The position numbers and the translations under genes were made by a program. From Curtobacterium sp. MCSS17_007 (lineage in GTDB: Bacteria; Actinomycetota; Actinomycetes; Actinomycetales; Microbacteriaceae), in the NCBI RefSeq assembly GCF_003234175.2, contig NZ_CP126257.1:2542001-2606000 (forward strand): DNA of 64,000 nt, read 5' to 3'. This document shows, piece after piece, positions 42,194-51,800 of this stretch (the stretch's first letter is position 1; each line of letters starts with the position of its first letter). The notes below the pieces were generated by a model. The model was not told where the DNA came from, did not search any database, and saw only the letters and a program-made list of their open reading frames with translations.

Positions 42194-43471
42194 TCAGTGG
42201 AACAGCTGCTCCCCGACGTACGAGCCCTTCCGCGGTGCCGGCGGCACGGCGAACACCCCGGACCCGATGTGCGACACGTACTCGTTCAGCCGGTCGGACG
42301 CACCGAGCTTGCGCTGCAGCCGGGTGAAGTGCTCCGGGTCGTTCGTGTACGCCGCGAAGAGCAGGCCGGCGTCGAGCTGGCCGTACTGGTTCAGCCCGTC
42401 GGTGTAGTTGTACCCGCGGCGCAGGATCTTCACGCCGCCGTTGTTCTCGTGCGCGGCGAGGGCGACGTGCGAGCGCGGGTCGATCGCCGTGTCCCCGGCC
42501 CCGCCGTGCGGTGCCCGGGCGTGGAAGTCGGGGGTCGTGTGCTCGGACCCTCCGGAGAGCGGCGCACCCTCGACCTTCGTCCGGCCGAACACCCGCTGCT
42601 GGTCGCTGACGACGTCGGCGTCCCAGGTCTCCAGGTTCATCCGGATCTTCCGCACCACCTGGTACGTGCCGCCGGCCATCCAGTCGGCCCCGCGGTCGAG
42701 CCAGACGAACCGCTCGTACTCGTCGTCGGTGGACACGTTCCGCGTGCCGTCCTTGAACCCCATCAGGTTGCGGGGCGTCGACTGCGTCGGACCTGCCGAG
42801 GCCCGGCCGAACCCGATGACCGTCCACCGCACGGTCGCGGTGCCCCGAGCCATCCGTGCCAGGTCGCGCACCGCGTGGTAGGCGACCTGCGGGTCGTCGG
42901 CGCACGCCTGCAGCGAGAGGTCGCCGCCCGTGAGCTGTGCGTCGAGGTTGTCGCTCGGCAGCGTCGGGATCGCGGCGAGGTGCGCCGGGCGCCTCGCCGC
43001 GAGGCCGAAGCGCTCGTCGAAGACACCGGGACCGAGCCCGACCGTGACGGTGAGCGACGCCGGGCCGAGGTCGAGCGCCTCGCCGGTGTCCGCGCCGACC
43101 CCGTCACCGTGGGCGGGCTCGACGCTGCCGATGGTCCGCCCCGCCTGCAGCTGCGCGATCGCGGCCGACCAGCGCGCGAGCAGCACCTGCAGCTCCGTCG
43201 CGGTCGACGCCGTCAGGTCGAACACCATGAAGACGCAGTGCCGCTGCGGCGTCGTGCGGATGCCGCCCTGGGGCTGTCGGGCACCGGTCGCGTAGAACGG
43301 GACCGCCTGGGACAGGTCGATCGACTCGTCGCCGTTCGCCGCCGCGGTGAACGGGTCCACCCCGGTGGCCACCGCGGAACCGGCGACCCCGGCGACCGCG
43401 CCGACCCCGGCTCCGGCGGCGGCGAGTCCGGCGCCGATCAGGCCGCGGCGGGAGAATCGGGAGTCGCTCAC
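42194..43471 (-). CDS. efeB: Dye-decolorizing heme peroxidase, EfeB
   Basis: A 425-residue Dyp-type peroxidase exported by the Tat route: the N-terminus has RFSRRGLIG followed by an Ala/Gly-rich hydrophobic stretch. Family marks are GFKDGTRN (the GxxDG motif with the distal Asp), the proximal heme His in DPRSHVALAAHEN, and the distal Arg in ILRRGYNYTDG. In EfeUOB systems it oxidises Fe2+ or helps release iron from heme at the cell surface. GTG 43471 overlaps the efeO stop by 4 bp. It is the last gene of the efeUOB operon. Confidence 0.93.
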   Translation of the reverse strand: MSDSRFSRRGLIGAGLAAAGAGVGAVAGVAGSAVATGVDPFTAAANGDESIDLSQAVPFYATGARQPQGGIRTTPQRHCVFMVFDLTASTATELQVLLARWSAAIAQLQAGRTIGSVEPAHGDGVGADTGEALDLGPASLTVTVGLGPGVFDERFGLAARRPAHLAAIPTLPSDNLDAQLTGGDLSLQACADDPQVAYHAVRDLARMARGTATVRWTVIGFGRASAGPTQSTPRNLMGFKDGTRNVSTDDEYERFVWLDRGADWMAGGTYQVVRKIRMNLETWDADVVSDQQRVFGRTKVEGAPLSGGSEHTTPDFHARAPHGGAGDTAIDPRSHVALAAHENNGGVKILRRGYNYTDGLNQYGQLDAGLLFAAYTNDPEHFTRLQRKLGASDRLNEYVSHIGSGVFAVPPAPRKGSYVGEQLFH

Positions 43472-44718
43472 GCCGTCGCGACCTTCTCGGCGAGGCGGGA
43501 CAGCGGGTCCTGCAGCGCCTGGACCTGCTGCGAGATGCGGTTGGCGTCCTCGGCCTTCGCGGCGTCGTCCCACGTGCTGAAGCCGCCCAGGGCGTTCGCG
43601 TCGCGGAAGCCGTCCATCATCGTGTTCGTCGCGTCGAACTGCGCGGCGATCTGCTTCGTCAGCGCCGGGTCGACCTTCGCCAGGCCCGGCTTGAGGTACG
43701 CGAAGGCCTGTCGGGCGCCCTCGACGTTCGCGGCGAGGTCGACGAGGTCGATGTGGCTGTACGCCTCCTCCTCCCCGGTGATCTTGTTCGACTGGACCTC
43801 CTCGAGCAGCCCGGCGGCGCCGTTCGCCAGGTCCTCGGGCTTGTACTCGAGCGACGGCACGCGCTTCGCCAGGAGTTCGACGTCGGCGGTCAGTGCCGCA
43901 GCCGTCTGCTTCGTCGACGCGGTGATCGCGCCAGCCTCGAAGAGGTCCTTCTCGACGGCGTGGAAGCCGCTCCAGCCGACCGCGTCGTCGAGGTTCGACG
44001 CACGCATGTCGATCAGGTAGTCCAGGTTGCCGGCGTTGTCGGTGGCCGAGAACCCCTTCTTGACGAAACCGTCGACGTCGCTCTCGACGTGCTCGTAGAA
44101 CGGGCGGGCGGCGGCGTAGTCGCGCTTCGCGGCCTCGAGGTCACCCGCGTCCACGTCGTGCTGCAGCTGCTGCACGGCCGCCACCATGTCGGTGACCTGC
44201 CCGTCGACGTAGGTCGCGTAGCCCTTCGCACCGTCGGCCAGCAGGGTGGCGGCGCTGCTGTTCGCGCTCGAGGCGGCCTTGCCCGTGACGGTGAAGTCGG
44301 TGAGCTCGCGCTCCGCGCCGGGGCAGTACACCTGGTACTTCCCCCCGCCCAGCGTGGCGGTGAAGCGGACGGCGTCGAGCCCGGGGGCCAGGTTCTCCTT
44401 CTCGCCCAGGATGCGCTGGTCCTGCAGGAGCTCCACCTCGGTGATGGCGGTGGACGACTCGTTGTGCACCGTGAACGTGACGGGGCCCGCGGGGACCGTC
44501 GTGGTCGACACGGCGCAGGCGTCGGATCCGTCGTTCGTCAGGGTGATGGTGACGCGGGAGACCTTCCCGGTGCCGCCCGAGGCGTCGTCTGAGGGGGTGC
44601 CGGTCGAGCAGCCGGTCAGGGCGAGGGCGGTGACGGCGCCGAGGGCTCCGAGGGCGATCAGGGGGCGGGCGGCCAAGGGGTGGGCGGCGCGGGGGCGGGC
44701 GGTCCTACCGAACGGCAT
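43468..44718 (-). CDS. efeO: Iron uptake lipoprotein EfeO (cupredoxin + M75)
   Basis: A 416-residue lipoprotein with lipobox LALTGC near residue 36. Residues about 50-140 form the cupredoxin-like domain (CAVSTTTVPAGPVTFTVHN, ending in VYCPGAERE), and residues about 160-410 are the M75 (imelysin-like) iron-binding domain with the HxxE motif in GFHAVEKDLFE. It passes iron to the EfeU permease. ATG 44718 lies 14 bp inside the end of efeU, so translation is coupled. Confidence 0.93.
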   Translation of the reverse strand: MPFGRTARPRAAHPLAARPLIALGALGAVTALALTGCSTGTPSDDASGGTGKVSRVTITLTNDGSDACAVSTTTVPAGPVTFTVHNESSTAITEVELLQDQRILGEKENLAPGLDAVRFTATLGGGKYQVYCPGAERELTDFTVTGKAASSANSSAATLLADGAKGYATYVDGQVTDMVAAVQQLQHDVDAGDLEAAKRDYAAARPFYEHVESDVDGFVKKGFSATDNAGNLDYLIDMRASNLDDAVGWSGFHAVEKDLFEAGAITASTKQTAAALTADVELLAKRVPSLEYKPEDLANGAAGLLEEVQSNKITGEEEAYSHIDLVDLAANVEGARQAFAYLKPGLAKVDPALTKQIAAQFDATNTMMDGFRDANALGGFSTWDDAAKAEDANRISQQVQALQDPLSRLAEKVATA

Positions 44719-46294
44719 GGTCGAGGCTCCTTGCAGGGACGTCGGCGGGCGGTCCGCGCGACGGGTCGGTTCCGGGGGTGGTGGTCGGTGGCGTGACGGC
44801 ACGACGGCGGTCGCGGAGGGCGAGCAGCGTCTGGGCGGCCGCGGCGACGAGGAGCGCGATCGGCAGCCAGGTGTCCCAGAGCCGCAGCTCGGCAGCGCGG
44901 GTCCGTGCAGCGGTCAGGTCGGCCGCGGCGCGGTCCACACGGTCGGTCGGGACCGCCCACACCGTGCGCTCGAGCGTCGTCGTCCGAGCGGCCGGGAGGC
45001 CCCCACCGCTCAGCGTGAGCACGTCGCGTTCCGAGCGGGTCGCGTCCAGGACGCCCCCACCGACGGTGGTCAGGGACACGGTGTCGCGGACGGCCCACCG
45101 GGCCGTGAACGGCCCGGGGTCCGTGCTCGGCGAGATGCCGACGGGGACCCGACCGAACAGGCCGACGAGGTCGTCGAGCGTCAGCGAGGTCGGACGGTCG
45201 GTCGCGGGGACGTCCTCGGTGACCTGCCAGCGGTCGGCGGCGACGCCGGAGCGGGTCACGCGGCGGTGGGCCGACGCGGGGAGGGTGCGTCGTGCCTCCC
45301 GGCCGGTGCCGGCGACGCGCAGGACCGCAGCCGCACCGTCGACGTCGGCCGTGACGGAGCGTGCGTCGCCGGTGACCGCGGCCGTGCGCGGCAGGTCGGC
45401 GCCCGTGCTCGGGACGGCCAGGGCCAGGACGACCGCCGTTGCCGCGAGGCCGGCAGCGACCGCAGCACGGACCAGTGGGACGCGGGCCGTCGACGGACGC
45501 CAGCGGGGCGGCCAGACCGCGATCGCCAGGACGGGCACGACGTAGAGCAGCCAGCCGAGCACCTCGATCACGCGCGGGTCGGCGGGGATGCCGAGCACGC
45601 CGGTGACCAGGGCGCCACGGAGCGATCCGTTCGGCGCGAGCCAGCCGAGGTCGACCGTGCGCTGCTGACCGATGACGATCCAGCCGGCCTCGTGGGCGTG
45701 CCGCAGCGCGGTCAGCACGAGGCCGCCCGCGACGAAGACGAGGAAGACGCCGGTGCCGGTGAAGAACCGGCCGAGGTCGAGGCGGACGCCGCCCGTGTAG
45801 ATGCCGTACCCGATCGCCACCGCGACGGCGATGCCGATCACCGCTCCGAGGGCGGCCGACCCGGTGTCCGTCGACGCCTGGAAGGTCGCGAGGAGGAAGA
45901 CCGAGGTCTCGAAGCCCTCCTTGAGGACCGCGAGGAGCGCCATGCCGGCGAGCGCCCACGACGTGCCCCGCCCGAGCGCGGTCGACGCGCTCGCCTGCAG
46001 GTCCCGCGACAGCGTCCGCGCGTGCGTGCGCATCCACACGATCATCCCGGTGACGAAGACCACGGCGACGACACCGATGACGGTCTCCATGCCCTCCTGC
46101 TGGGCCTGCGGCAGCGCCTGTTCGACGAGTTGCAGGCCGAAGCCGACGGCGATGCTCAGGGCGACCGCGAGCCCGACGCCGGCCCACATCGGGGCGAGGG
46201 GCGCGCGGTTGCGACGGAGGAACGCGGCGATGATGCCGACGATGAGCGTCGCTTCGAGGCCTTCGCGGAGGCCGATGACGAGGGTGGCGATCAT
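44705..46294 (-). CDS. efeU: Ferrous/ferric iron permease EfeU with long C-terminal extension
   Basis: A 529-residue Ftr1/EfeU-type permease. The first 280 residues carry seven membrane segments with the two iron-binding REGLE-type motifs: REGLEAT (residues 9-15) and KEGFETS (near 123). Most EfeU proteins end there. This one continues for about 240 residues: an outward-facing domain of mixed strands (residues about 300-490) and a final membrane helix (WLPIALLVAAAAQTLLAL) with a basic tail. A DtxR/IdeR-type box lies just upstream of ATG 46294, so iron repression is likely. It heads efeUOB. Confidence 0.92.
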   Translation of the reverse strand: MIATLVIGLREGLEATLIVGIIAAFLRRNRAPLAPMWAGVGLAVALSIAVGFGLQLVEQALPQAQQEGMETVIGVVAVVFVTGMIVWMRTHARTLSRDLQASASTALGRGTSWALAGMALLAVLKEGFETSVFLLATFQASTDTGSAALGAVIGIAVAVAIGYGIYTGGVRLDLGRFFTGTGVFLVFVAGGLVLTALRHAHEAGWIVIGQQRTVDLGWLAPNGSLRGALVTGVLGIPADPRVIEVLGWLLYVVPVLAIAVWPPRWRPSTARVPLVRAAVAAGLAATAVVLALAVPSTGADLPRTAAVTGDARSVTADVDGAAAVLRVAGTGREARRTLPASAHRRVTRSGVAADRWQVTEDVPATDRPTSLTLDDLVGLFGRVPVGISPSTDPGPFTARWAVRDTVSLTTVGGGVLDATRSERDVLTLSGGGLPAARTTTLERTVWAVPTDRVDRAAADLTAARTRAAELRLWDTWLPIALLVAAAAQTLLALRDRRRAVTPPTTTPGTDPSRGPPADVPARSLDHAVR

Positions 46295-46297
46295 GGC

Positions 46298-46316
46298 GAA
46301 GGTGAGGCTAACCTAA
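46298..46316 (-). promoter_or_regulatory. DtxR/IdeR-type iron box upstream of efeU
   Basis: On the minus strand TTAGGTTAGCCTCACCTTC matches the 19-bp consensus TTAGGTTAGCCTAACCTAA at 16 positions. It ends 3 bp before the efeU ATG and includes TAGGTT, a possible -10. Iron-loaded DtxR/IdeR would block transcription. Confidence 0.85.
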
Positions 46317-46363
46317 CCGCGCCACGACCCGCCACTCCTGCGGCGTGGGGTTTGATTGTTCTC

Positions 46364-47137
46364 ATGAACCTGCTGACCACCGAGGGCCTGGCGTCGGTCA
46401 CGAACGTGCTCGACCTGGCCGGCGTGTTCGCCTCGGCACTGCTCGGCGGTTCACTCGCCCGCACCATGGACTTCGACCTGTTCGGGTTCCTCGTCGTCGG
46501 GTTCGTCTCCGGGCTCGGCGGCGGCATCCTCCGGGACACCCTGTTGCAGAACGGCCCGCCGGTCGCGCTCGTCGACCCGCTCTACCTGCCCGTCGCGATC
46601 GCCGGCGCCCTGGTCGCCTTCTTCGTGTCGTTCTCCGAGCTGACCTGGGACCGGCTGTTCACCGTCCTCGACGCCGCCGTCATCGGCTTCTGGTCGGTGG
46701 TCGGGGTGCAGCGCACCTTCGACGCCGGGCTCGGGTGGCCGACCGCGATCATCATGGGCACGATCACCGCCGTGGGCGGCGGGGCGATGCGCGACCTGCT
46801 GCTGCGGCGCGTGCCCGCGGTGTTCGGCGGGAACGCGCTGTACGCCACGGTCGCCGTCGCCGCGTCCGCCGTCATGGTCGTCGCGTCCTACCTCGGGTCG
46901 CCGTCCATCGGCATCATCGCGGCGATCGTGCTCTCGCTCGGGCTCCGGTACGGTGCCGTGAAGCGTGGCTGGGGCCTGCCGAACGGGCGCGAGTGGCAGC
47001 CGAAGTCGACGCTCGGCGCCCTCCTGCAGCGGGGACGACGCCTGCGCCCCGACGCGATCCGACTGCTCCGACGGCCCGGGCGGCGCACCGGTAGCGGCAG
47101 CGTGCACAGCGACCGGGAGACGCCCGGCGACGCCTGA
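46364..47137 (+). CDS. TRIC/UPF0126 family membrane protein
   Basis: A 257-residue integral membrane protein of the UPF0126 (YicG/TRIC-like) family, with two repeats of three helices plus a seventh. Each repeat has the glycine-rich kink: GFVSGLGGGILRDTLLQ (near residue 53) and GTITAVGGGAMRDLLLR (near 140). Relatives act as cation channels or in glycine uptake. The C-terminal 50 residues are Arg-rich and cytoplasmic. ATG 46364 is the best start; TTG 46352 is also in frame. It is divergent from efeU across a 69-bp gap holding the iron box. Confidence 0.85.
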   Translation: MNLLTTEGLASVTNVLDLAGVFASALLGGSLARTMDFDLFGFLVVGFVSGLGGGILRDTLLQNGPPVALVDPLYLPVAIAGALVAFFVSFSELTWDRLFTVLDAAVIGFWSVVGVQRTFDAGLGWPTAIIMGTITAVGGGAMRDLLLRRVPAVFGGNALYATVAVAASAVMVVASYLGSPSIGIIAAIVLSLGLRYGAVKRGWGLPNGREWQPKSTLGALLQRGRRLRPDAIRLLRRPGRRTGSGSVHSDRETPGDA

Positions 47138-47475
47138 GGCGCCCTGCTCGACTCCCGCTCCTGCACCCGCGTCCTGCGGACGGGTGGAGGTCACGGACTG
47201 TGCAGCGTCACAGCCGAGCGATACCATCGCTACCGCCGGGTATCGACCTGGTGAGCACCGTCCACCGACGCACCGACACGACCCGAACGTGCCGGTCCAC
47301 CGGGACGGACGGAGCAGGGGGCTTCGCTGGTGCCGCGCGTGGTCGCAGCGCGCGGCGCGGCAGGTCCCCGACCGTTGCACGACCGGGTGCGACGCAGCCT
47401 GCACGCCACCACCGTGCCGGCATCGACAGTACGGCGCACCACCGCACGACATCGACGAGCACGGACCAGGACCAG
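47138..47475. other. 338-bp intergenic region before the TetR gene
   Basis: No gene found. It holds the inverted repeat described separately at 47219-47245, with TACCAT at 47222-47227 as a possible -10, and then about 230 bp of leader sequence without a convincing ORF. Frames that stay open here have no ribosome binding site. Confidence 0.5.
47219..47245. promoter_or_regulatory. Candidate TetR operator
   Basis: CGATACC and GGTATCG, 7-bp perfect arms with a 13-bp spacer, overlapping a possible -10 (TACCAT). Size and position fit an operator for the downstream TetR regulator itself. Confidence 0.45.
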
Positions 47476-48084
47476 ATGAGCGACGACGCCGCAGCACCCA
47501 CACCACGGACGCCTCGAGCCGAGGTCCGCGAACGGCTGCTGGCCGCCGGCGCCGACGTCTTCGCCGAGTCCGGCGTGCACGGTGCCCGCCTCGACGACGT
47601 CGCCGCGCGGGCCGGGTTCAGCAAGGGCGCCGTCTACTCGAACTTCTCGTCGAAGCAGGACCTCGTCGCCCAGGTCATGCAGCGGTCGACGAACCGGGTG
47701 CTGGCCGCGCTGCAGGAGGTCGTGCGCGAGGACGTCGCCGCGTCGAGCATCGCCGACGTCGTACGCACGGCGTTCGGTCGCCACGACCAGGGTCGGCAGT
47801 TCGCCCTCGTCAGCGAGCTCCGCGGCTACGCACTCCGGCACCCCGAGTTCATGCCCGAGTTCGTACGGCAGCGCCGGGAGCTGCAGGACGGGGTGCTCGA
47901 CCTCGTGCGGCTGTGGTTCGGTGCGCACCCCGAGGTCGAACCCGGCATGCCGCTCGAGGACTTCGCGACGCTGCTCATCGGCGCGAACGTCGGGATCGTG
48001 TTCGACGGCCCCGCGCTGCCCGGGGTGGACCCGGGCGACGTCATCGCCGCGCTGGTCGACGCGGTCGTGCGCCCGCGGCGCTGA
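47476..48084 (+). CDS. TetR family transcriptional regulator
   Basis: A 202-residue TetR/AcrR regulator with a canonical DNA-binding domain: RLLAAGADVFAESGVHGARLDDVAARAGFSKGAVYSNFSSKQDLV (residues about 22-65). The ligand domain is helical, with no close subfamily recognised. ATG 47476 was chosen because the protein then begins with a typical short polar tail. It is convergent with the transglutaminase gene. No obvious effector target is adjacent except the UPF0126 gene upstream. Confidence 0.88.
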   Translation: MSDDAAAPTPRTPRAEVRERLLAAGADVFAESGVHGARLDDVAARAGFSKGAVYSNFSSKQDLVAQVMQRSTNRVLAALQEVVREDVAASSIADVVRTAFGRHDQGRQFALVSELRGYALRHPEFMPEFVRQRRELQDGVLDLVRLWFGAHPEVEPGMPLEDFATLLIGANVGIVFDGPALPGVDPGDVIAALVDAVVRPRR

Positions 48085-48102
48085 AGCGCAGCGGGCGCGA
48101 GG

Positions 48103-50472
48103 TCACGCCGGCCGCCGGCGCCGCCGCGCGCCCTCGTGGGACCAGGCGGACGACGGCAGCAGGCTCGGCGGGAACACGCGCGACCGCACCACGCGCCCAC
48201 GGCGGACCGATGCGTCCAGGGCGGCACGGGCCTCCAGGACCGACCGCCGCAGCGACTCCGCGTCCACCGCTGCCGTGCCGTCCACCGCGAACCGCTCCAC
48301 GTCGACCGCGTCGACCACCGCGCTCAGGTGCGGCAGCACCGACGCGGGCACGGTCCCGGCGAGCCGGCCGAGCACCGCACGGGCGGTCCGTGCCACGGCG
48401 GCGGCATCACCGGGCGGTGCCAGGCCCGGGGCGTACCCGTGGTCGGCGACGTCGTCGAGCACCTCGCGCCAGGCGTGCAGGGCCGGTGACCGTCCGGCAC
48501 GGATCGCGGTGAGACGCCGTCGCCGCCGCAGTGCCCGGACCGCTCCCGGCGCGATCAGCACCGCCAGCAGGAGCAACAGTCCGACCGCGAGCCCGGCGAC
48601 TCCGGGCCCGGAGGCCGTGGTCGATGCAGCGGCTCCGGCTTCCGGCGACGCCGAGGACGTCGGGGTCGGGGTGGGCGTCGCCTCGTCGGACGTGTCCTCG
48701 CCCGGCGCGGGCAGCGGCGTCTCGGACGGCGCCGGAGCCGGGGTCGCCGACGACTCGGTGCCGGCCTGCGCTGCCGCGTCCGAGGCGGGCGTCGGTTCGA
48801 AGGAGACCCATCCCGCACCCCTGATGTACAGCTCCGGCCACGAGTGCAGCTGTCGGTTCGAGACCGTGTACTCGCCGTCCTCGGTCTGGTCGCTGCTCGC
48901 CCGGTAGCCGACGGCGATGCGCGACGGGATGCCGAGCGTGCGCGCCATCACCGCCATCGACGACGCGAAGTGCACGCAGTACCCCTGACGGACGCGCAGG
49001 AACGTGTCGATGACGTCCATGCTGTCGCCGTCGTAGCCCTGCTCGACGGGGGCCGTCTCGGAGTACGTGAACAGGTCGCTCCGGAACCACTGCTCGAGTG
49101 CGCGGGCCCTGGCGTAGTCGTTCGGCAGACCGCCCGCGACCCGCTGCGCCGCCGCACGGATGTCGCGCGGCAGGTCCTCCGGCAGCGACAGGTCGGTGCG
49201 GAGCTGCGCGTCGCTCGGCGCGGAGAACCCGCGACCGTCGGTGCGTCCGAGGATGCCGCTCGCCGCGATGGCGTCGAGGTACTCCCCCGACGACGTCGAC
49301 GCACCGAAGGCCTGGTAGGTGGAGCCGCGCTGCGTCGACGGACCGGTCGAGCGAACGGTGCTCGAGTCGCCCATCCACCGCCACTGCGACAGGTCGAGGT
49401 TCGTCGACTGCGACTCGAGCGACACGGCACCGGCCGGCACCGGCAGGTAGTTGCTCGACAGGCCCGTGATCCGCACCGTCAGGTCGCCGCGGCTCGCCAG
49501 GCGCGGGTTCACACCGACGGCCCACTGCTGCTGGTCCGCGGTGTCGGAGGTGCTCGCGTCGGTCACCGTCGGCACCCAGTCGCCGCTGCCGAACTCGTCG
49601 AGGTCGGCGAGCTTCAGGTACTCGGGCTGCCCGTCGGCGGTCCGGTACCGCAGCACCTCGATCTCGTTCGGCTGCCGGAGGTCGCGGCCCAGTTCGAGCA
49701 GCGTTCCCGGGCGACCGGGCTGGATCGGGGACTGCAGCGCCCCGGTGACGCCGGACAACCAGCTCGCGTTGAGGGGCACGAGCGCGGGCAGGCCCACGGC
49801 GACCACGAGGCCGATCGCCCCGACCACCGCCGCCGGGAACGCGCGTTGCACCGGGCGCACGGACAGCCACAGCAACCCGAGGAAGGCTGCGCCGACCAGG
49901 ACGACGAGCACCGGGGACGCGGGCTCGCCGGTCACCACACCGGGCACGATGAGCACCACGAGCGCCGGCACGGCGGCGAGTGCCACGGTCGGCGCGATCG
50001 CCGCCAGGAACAGGGACACCCCGGCGACCCAGGCGATGGCGATCGTGACGACGAGCCGGATCGCGTCGGTCTGCGGCAGCGGGGCCGGGTTGAGGCGGAT
50101 CGCCGCCAGGGCCTCGCCGAGCGCGCCCTCGCGGTCGAGCCACCCGAGCGGGTGCACGTCGTTCACGACCGCGGCCACGCACGAGCCGACCACGAGGGTC
50201 GCGACGAGGGCGATGAACCGCACCCCGGGTGCGCGACGACGGACGGCCAGGACGACGGCGACGAGCACGGCCGTGAAGACCACGCCGGAGAGCCACCAGG
50301 CGGAGCCCTGCACGAGCGGTCGCATCGCCAGTGCGGCGACCAGGACGGGGAGCGGTGCGAGCGCGACGACCCACGGGCTCGGGACGTCCGAGCGCTCCGT
50401 GGGCCGGGCGGACCCAGCGGGCGGGGTTCCTGCGCCGATGCGGGCACGGTCGGTGGTCGAGGTGCCGCTCAC
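48103..50472 (-). CDS. Membrane-bound transglutaminase-like protein (TgpA type)
   Basis: A 789-residue protein with five or six membrane segments in the first 230 residues, an extracytoplasmic transglutaminase-like domain, a Pro/Thr/Ser-rich linker (near 600-640), a last membrane helix (VAGLAVGLLLLLAVLIA) and a cytoplasmic DUF4129-like tail. The catalytic set is visible: Cys in QGYCVHFAS (near 500), His in LHSWPELY and the acidic FEPTP. With DUF58 and MoxR genes upstream it makes the common three-gene actinobacterial set of unknown role in the envelope. GTG 50472 overlaps the DUF58 stop by 4 bp. Confidence 0.88.
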   Translation of the reverse strand: MSGTSTTDRARIGAGTPPAGSARPTERSDVPSPWVVALAPLPVLVAALAMRPLVQGSAWWLSGVVFTAVLVAVVLAVRRRAPGVRFIALVATLVVGSCVAAVVNDVHPLGWLDREGALGEALAAIRLNPAPLPQTDAIRLVVTIAIAWVAGVSLFLAAIAPTVALAAVPALVVLIVPGVVTGEPASPVLVVLVGAAFLGLLWLSVRPVQRAFPAAVVGAIGLVVAVGLPALVPLNASWLSGVTGALQSPIQPGRPGTLLELGRDLRQPNEIEVLRYRTADGQPEYLKLADLDEFGSGDWVPTVTDASTSDTADQQQWAVGVNPRLASRGDLTVRITGLSSNYLPVPAGAVSLESQSTNLDLSQWRWMGDSSTVRSTGPSTQRGSTYQAFGASTSSGEYLDAIAASGILGRTDGRGFSAPSDAQLRTDLSLPEDLPRDIRAAAQRVAGGLPNDYARARALEQWFRSDLFTYSETAPVEQGYDGDSMDVIDTFLRVRQGYCVHFASSMAVMARTLGIPSRIAVGYRASSDQTEDGEYTVSNRQLHSWPELYIRGAGWVSFEPTPASDAAAQAGTESSATPAPAPSETPLPAPGEDTSDEATPTPTPTSSASPEAGAAASTTASGPGVAGLAVGLLLLLAVLIAPGAVRALRRRRRLTAIRAGRSPALHAWREVLDDVADHGYAPGLAPPGDAAAVARTARAVLGRLAGTVPASVLPHLSAVVDAVDVERFAVDGTAAVDAESLRRSVLEARAALDASVRRGRVVRSRVFPPSLLPSSAWSHEGARRRRRPA

Positions 50473-51800
50473 CGGACGCTCCCCTGGTTCTGCGCGCCCG
50501 GCACGGGCACCACGAGGGTGCGCCAGCCGGCGCGGTCGAGGATCCCGCGCACGACCGGGTCGGGCGGCACGATGGTCGCCAGGATCCCCCGGCTCGACCC
50601 GCTCGTGGCGGAGACGAGCTCGGCGGCCTGCTCGGCGGTGCAGCGGCCGGTGACGACGGCGGTCATCCCGTGCACGTCACGCCCGTGGACCTCCGGCAGC
50701 ACGTCGGTCACCGATCGGGCGTCGGACCGCACGCGGACGTCGGCGAGCCCGACGAGCACGTCCGTCAGGCTCCCGGCGTCGCCGGCGTGCCGGGAGCTCG
50801 TCGCGACGGCGTCGCTGACGAGCACGACGCGGGAGGTCCGTGCACTGAGTGCCCGCGCGACGCTCGCCGCCACGACGACCGCGTGCTCGAACGCGGCGTC
50901 GCCGCCGAGGTCACTCAGCTCGGCGAGGTCGTCGCGACCCAGCGCCTGGTACGACTCGCGGCGGACGTCGATGGCGATCACCGCCTCGGGCGGCTGGGCC
51001 TGCGTGGTCTGTCGGACGTGCAGCTCACCGCGGCGCGCGCTCTGTGCCCAGTGCACGCGCCGGATCGGGTCACCCTGCCGGTACGGTCGGAGCTCGCTGT
51101 CGTCGGCGGAACCGCCCTGTCCGACGCGGCCCTCGTCGGCGGACACCGCGCCGGCGAGCGCCCCGGTGTCGATCGCGGCCAGGGGGGTCGACGCGGGGAC
51201 CACCACGACCTCCTCGGCGGCGACGACCGGACGGTCGATGCGCAGCAGGCCGAACGGGTCCTCGACACGGATCGTCACCGGCCCCACGAGCGTGCGGCCG
51301 CGGTGCACCGCCAGCGCCTCGACGTCGAGGACGGCGGGCGGCTCGTGCGGTCCGACGAGTGCGTAGGTCTCGGCGTCGGACACGCTCGCGAAGGCGTCCT
51401 CGAGCTGCTCGCGTACGAGGAGCGTCGTCCGTGGTCCGATCGGCAACGACGTCCCCCGCAGGGTGATCCGCTCGCGGTACACCTCCCCGACCTGGACCAC
51501 CGCCCTGGACGTCGTGCGCGTGGCCCGGAGCGGGGCGGCGACCACGAGCGCCATCACCACGCCGAGCACGAGGAGCACGACGAGCAGCAGCCCGGCGGAC
51601 ACCGCGATGCTCGTCGCCGCGACGAGGCCCCCGCCGACCAGGGCGATCCCCGAGCCGAGCACGGTCCACCCACGGGCGGTGGGGCGCGGGAAGGGCGTCC
51701 GCCGCAGCAGCCCCGCGCCGCGTCGGCCGTACCGGAGCGCCCAGGACCGCACCGCGCCGGCGCGCAGCGCGAGCGTCGAGGGTCCCCCGCCGTCGGACAT
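50469..51800 (-). CDS. DUF58 domain protein
   Basis: A 443-residue protein with two membrane segments (residues about 40-85) and a cytoplasmic DUF58/VWA-like domain. The signature is seen around SELRPYRQGDPIRRVHWAQSARRGEL (near 245), the R-Y-x-x-G-D-x-x-R-x-I-xW box of the family, and IAIDVRRESYQ aligns with the MIDAS-like aspartate strand. Expected to work with the MoxR ATPase in protein assembly. ATG 51800 overlaps the MoxR stop by one base (TGATG). Confidence 0.88.
   Translation of the reverse strand: MSDGGGPSTLALRAGAVRSWALRYGRRGAGLLRRTPFPRPTARGWTVLGSGIALVGGGLVAATSIAVSAGLLLVVLLVLGVVMALVVAAPLRATRTTSRAVVQVGEVYRERITLRGTSLPIGPRTTLLVREQLEDAFASVSDAETYALVGPHEPPAVLDVEALAVHRGRTLVGPVTIRVEDPFGLLRIDRPVVAAEEVVVVPASTPLAAIDTGALAGAVSADEGRVGQGGSADDSELRPYRQGDPIRRVHWAQSARRGELHVRQTTQAQPPEAVIAIDVRRESYQALGRDDLAELSDLGGDAAFEHAVVVAASVARALSARTSRVVLVSDAVATSSRHAGDAGSLTDVLVGLADVRVRSDARSVTDVLPEVHGRDVHGMTAVVTGRCTAEQAAELVSATSGSSRGILATIVPPDPVVRGILDRAGWRTLVVPVPGAQNQGSVR

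Noticed and set aside
48407..50374. A 655-codon frame inside the transglutaminase gene
   Set aside because: Arg/Pro-rich frame-shifted shadow with no motif, while the 789-residue frame has clear catalytic residues.
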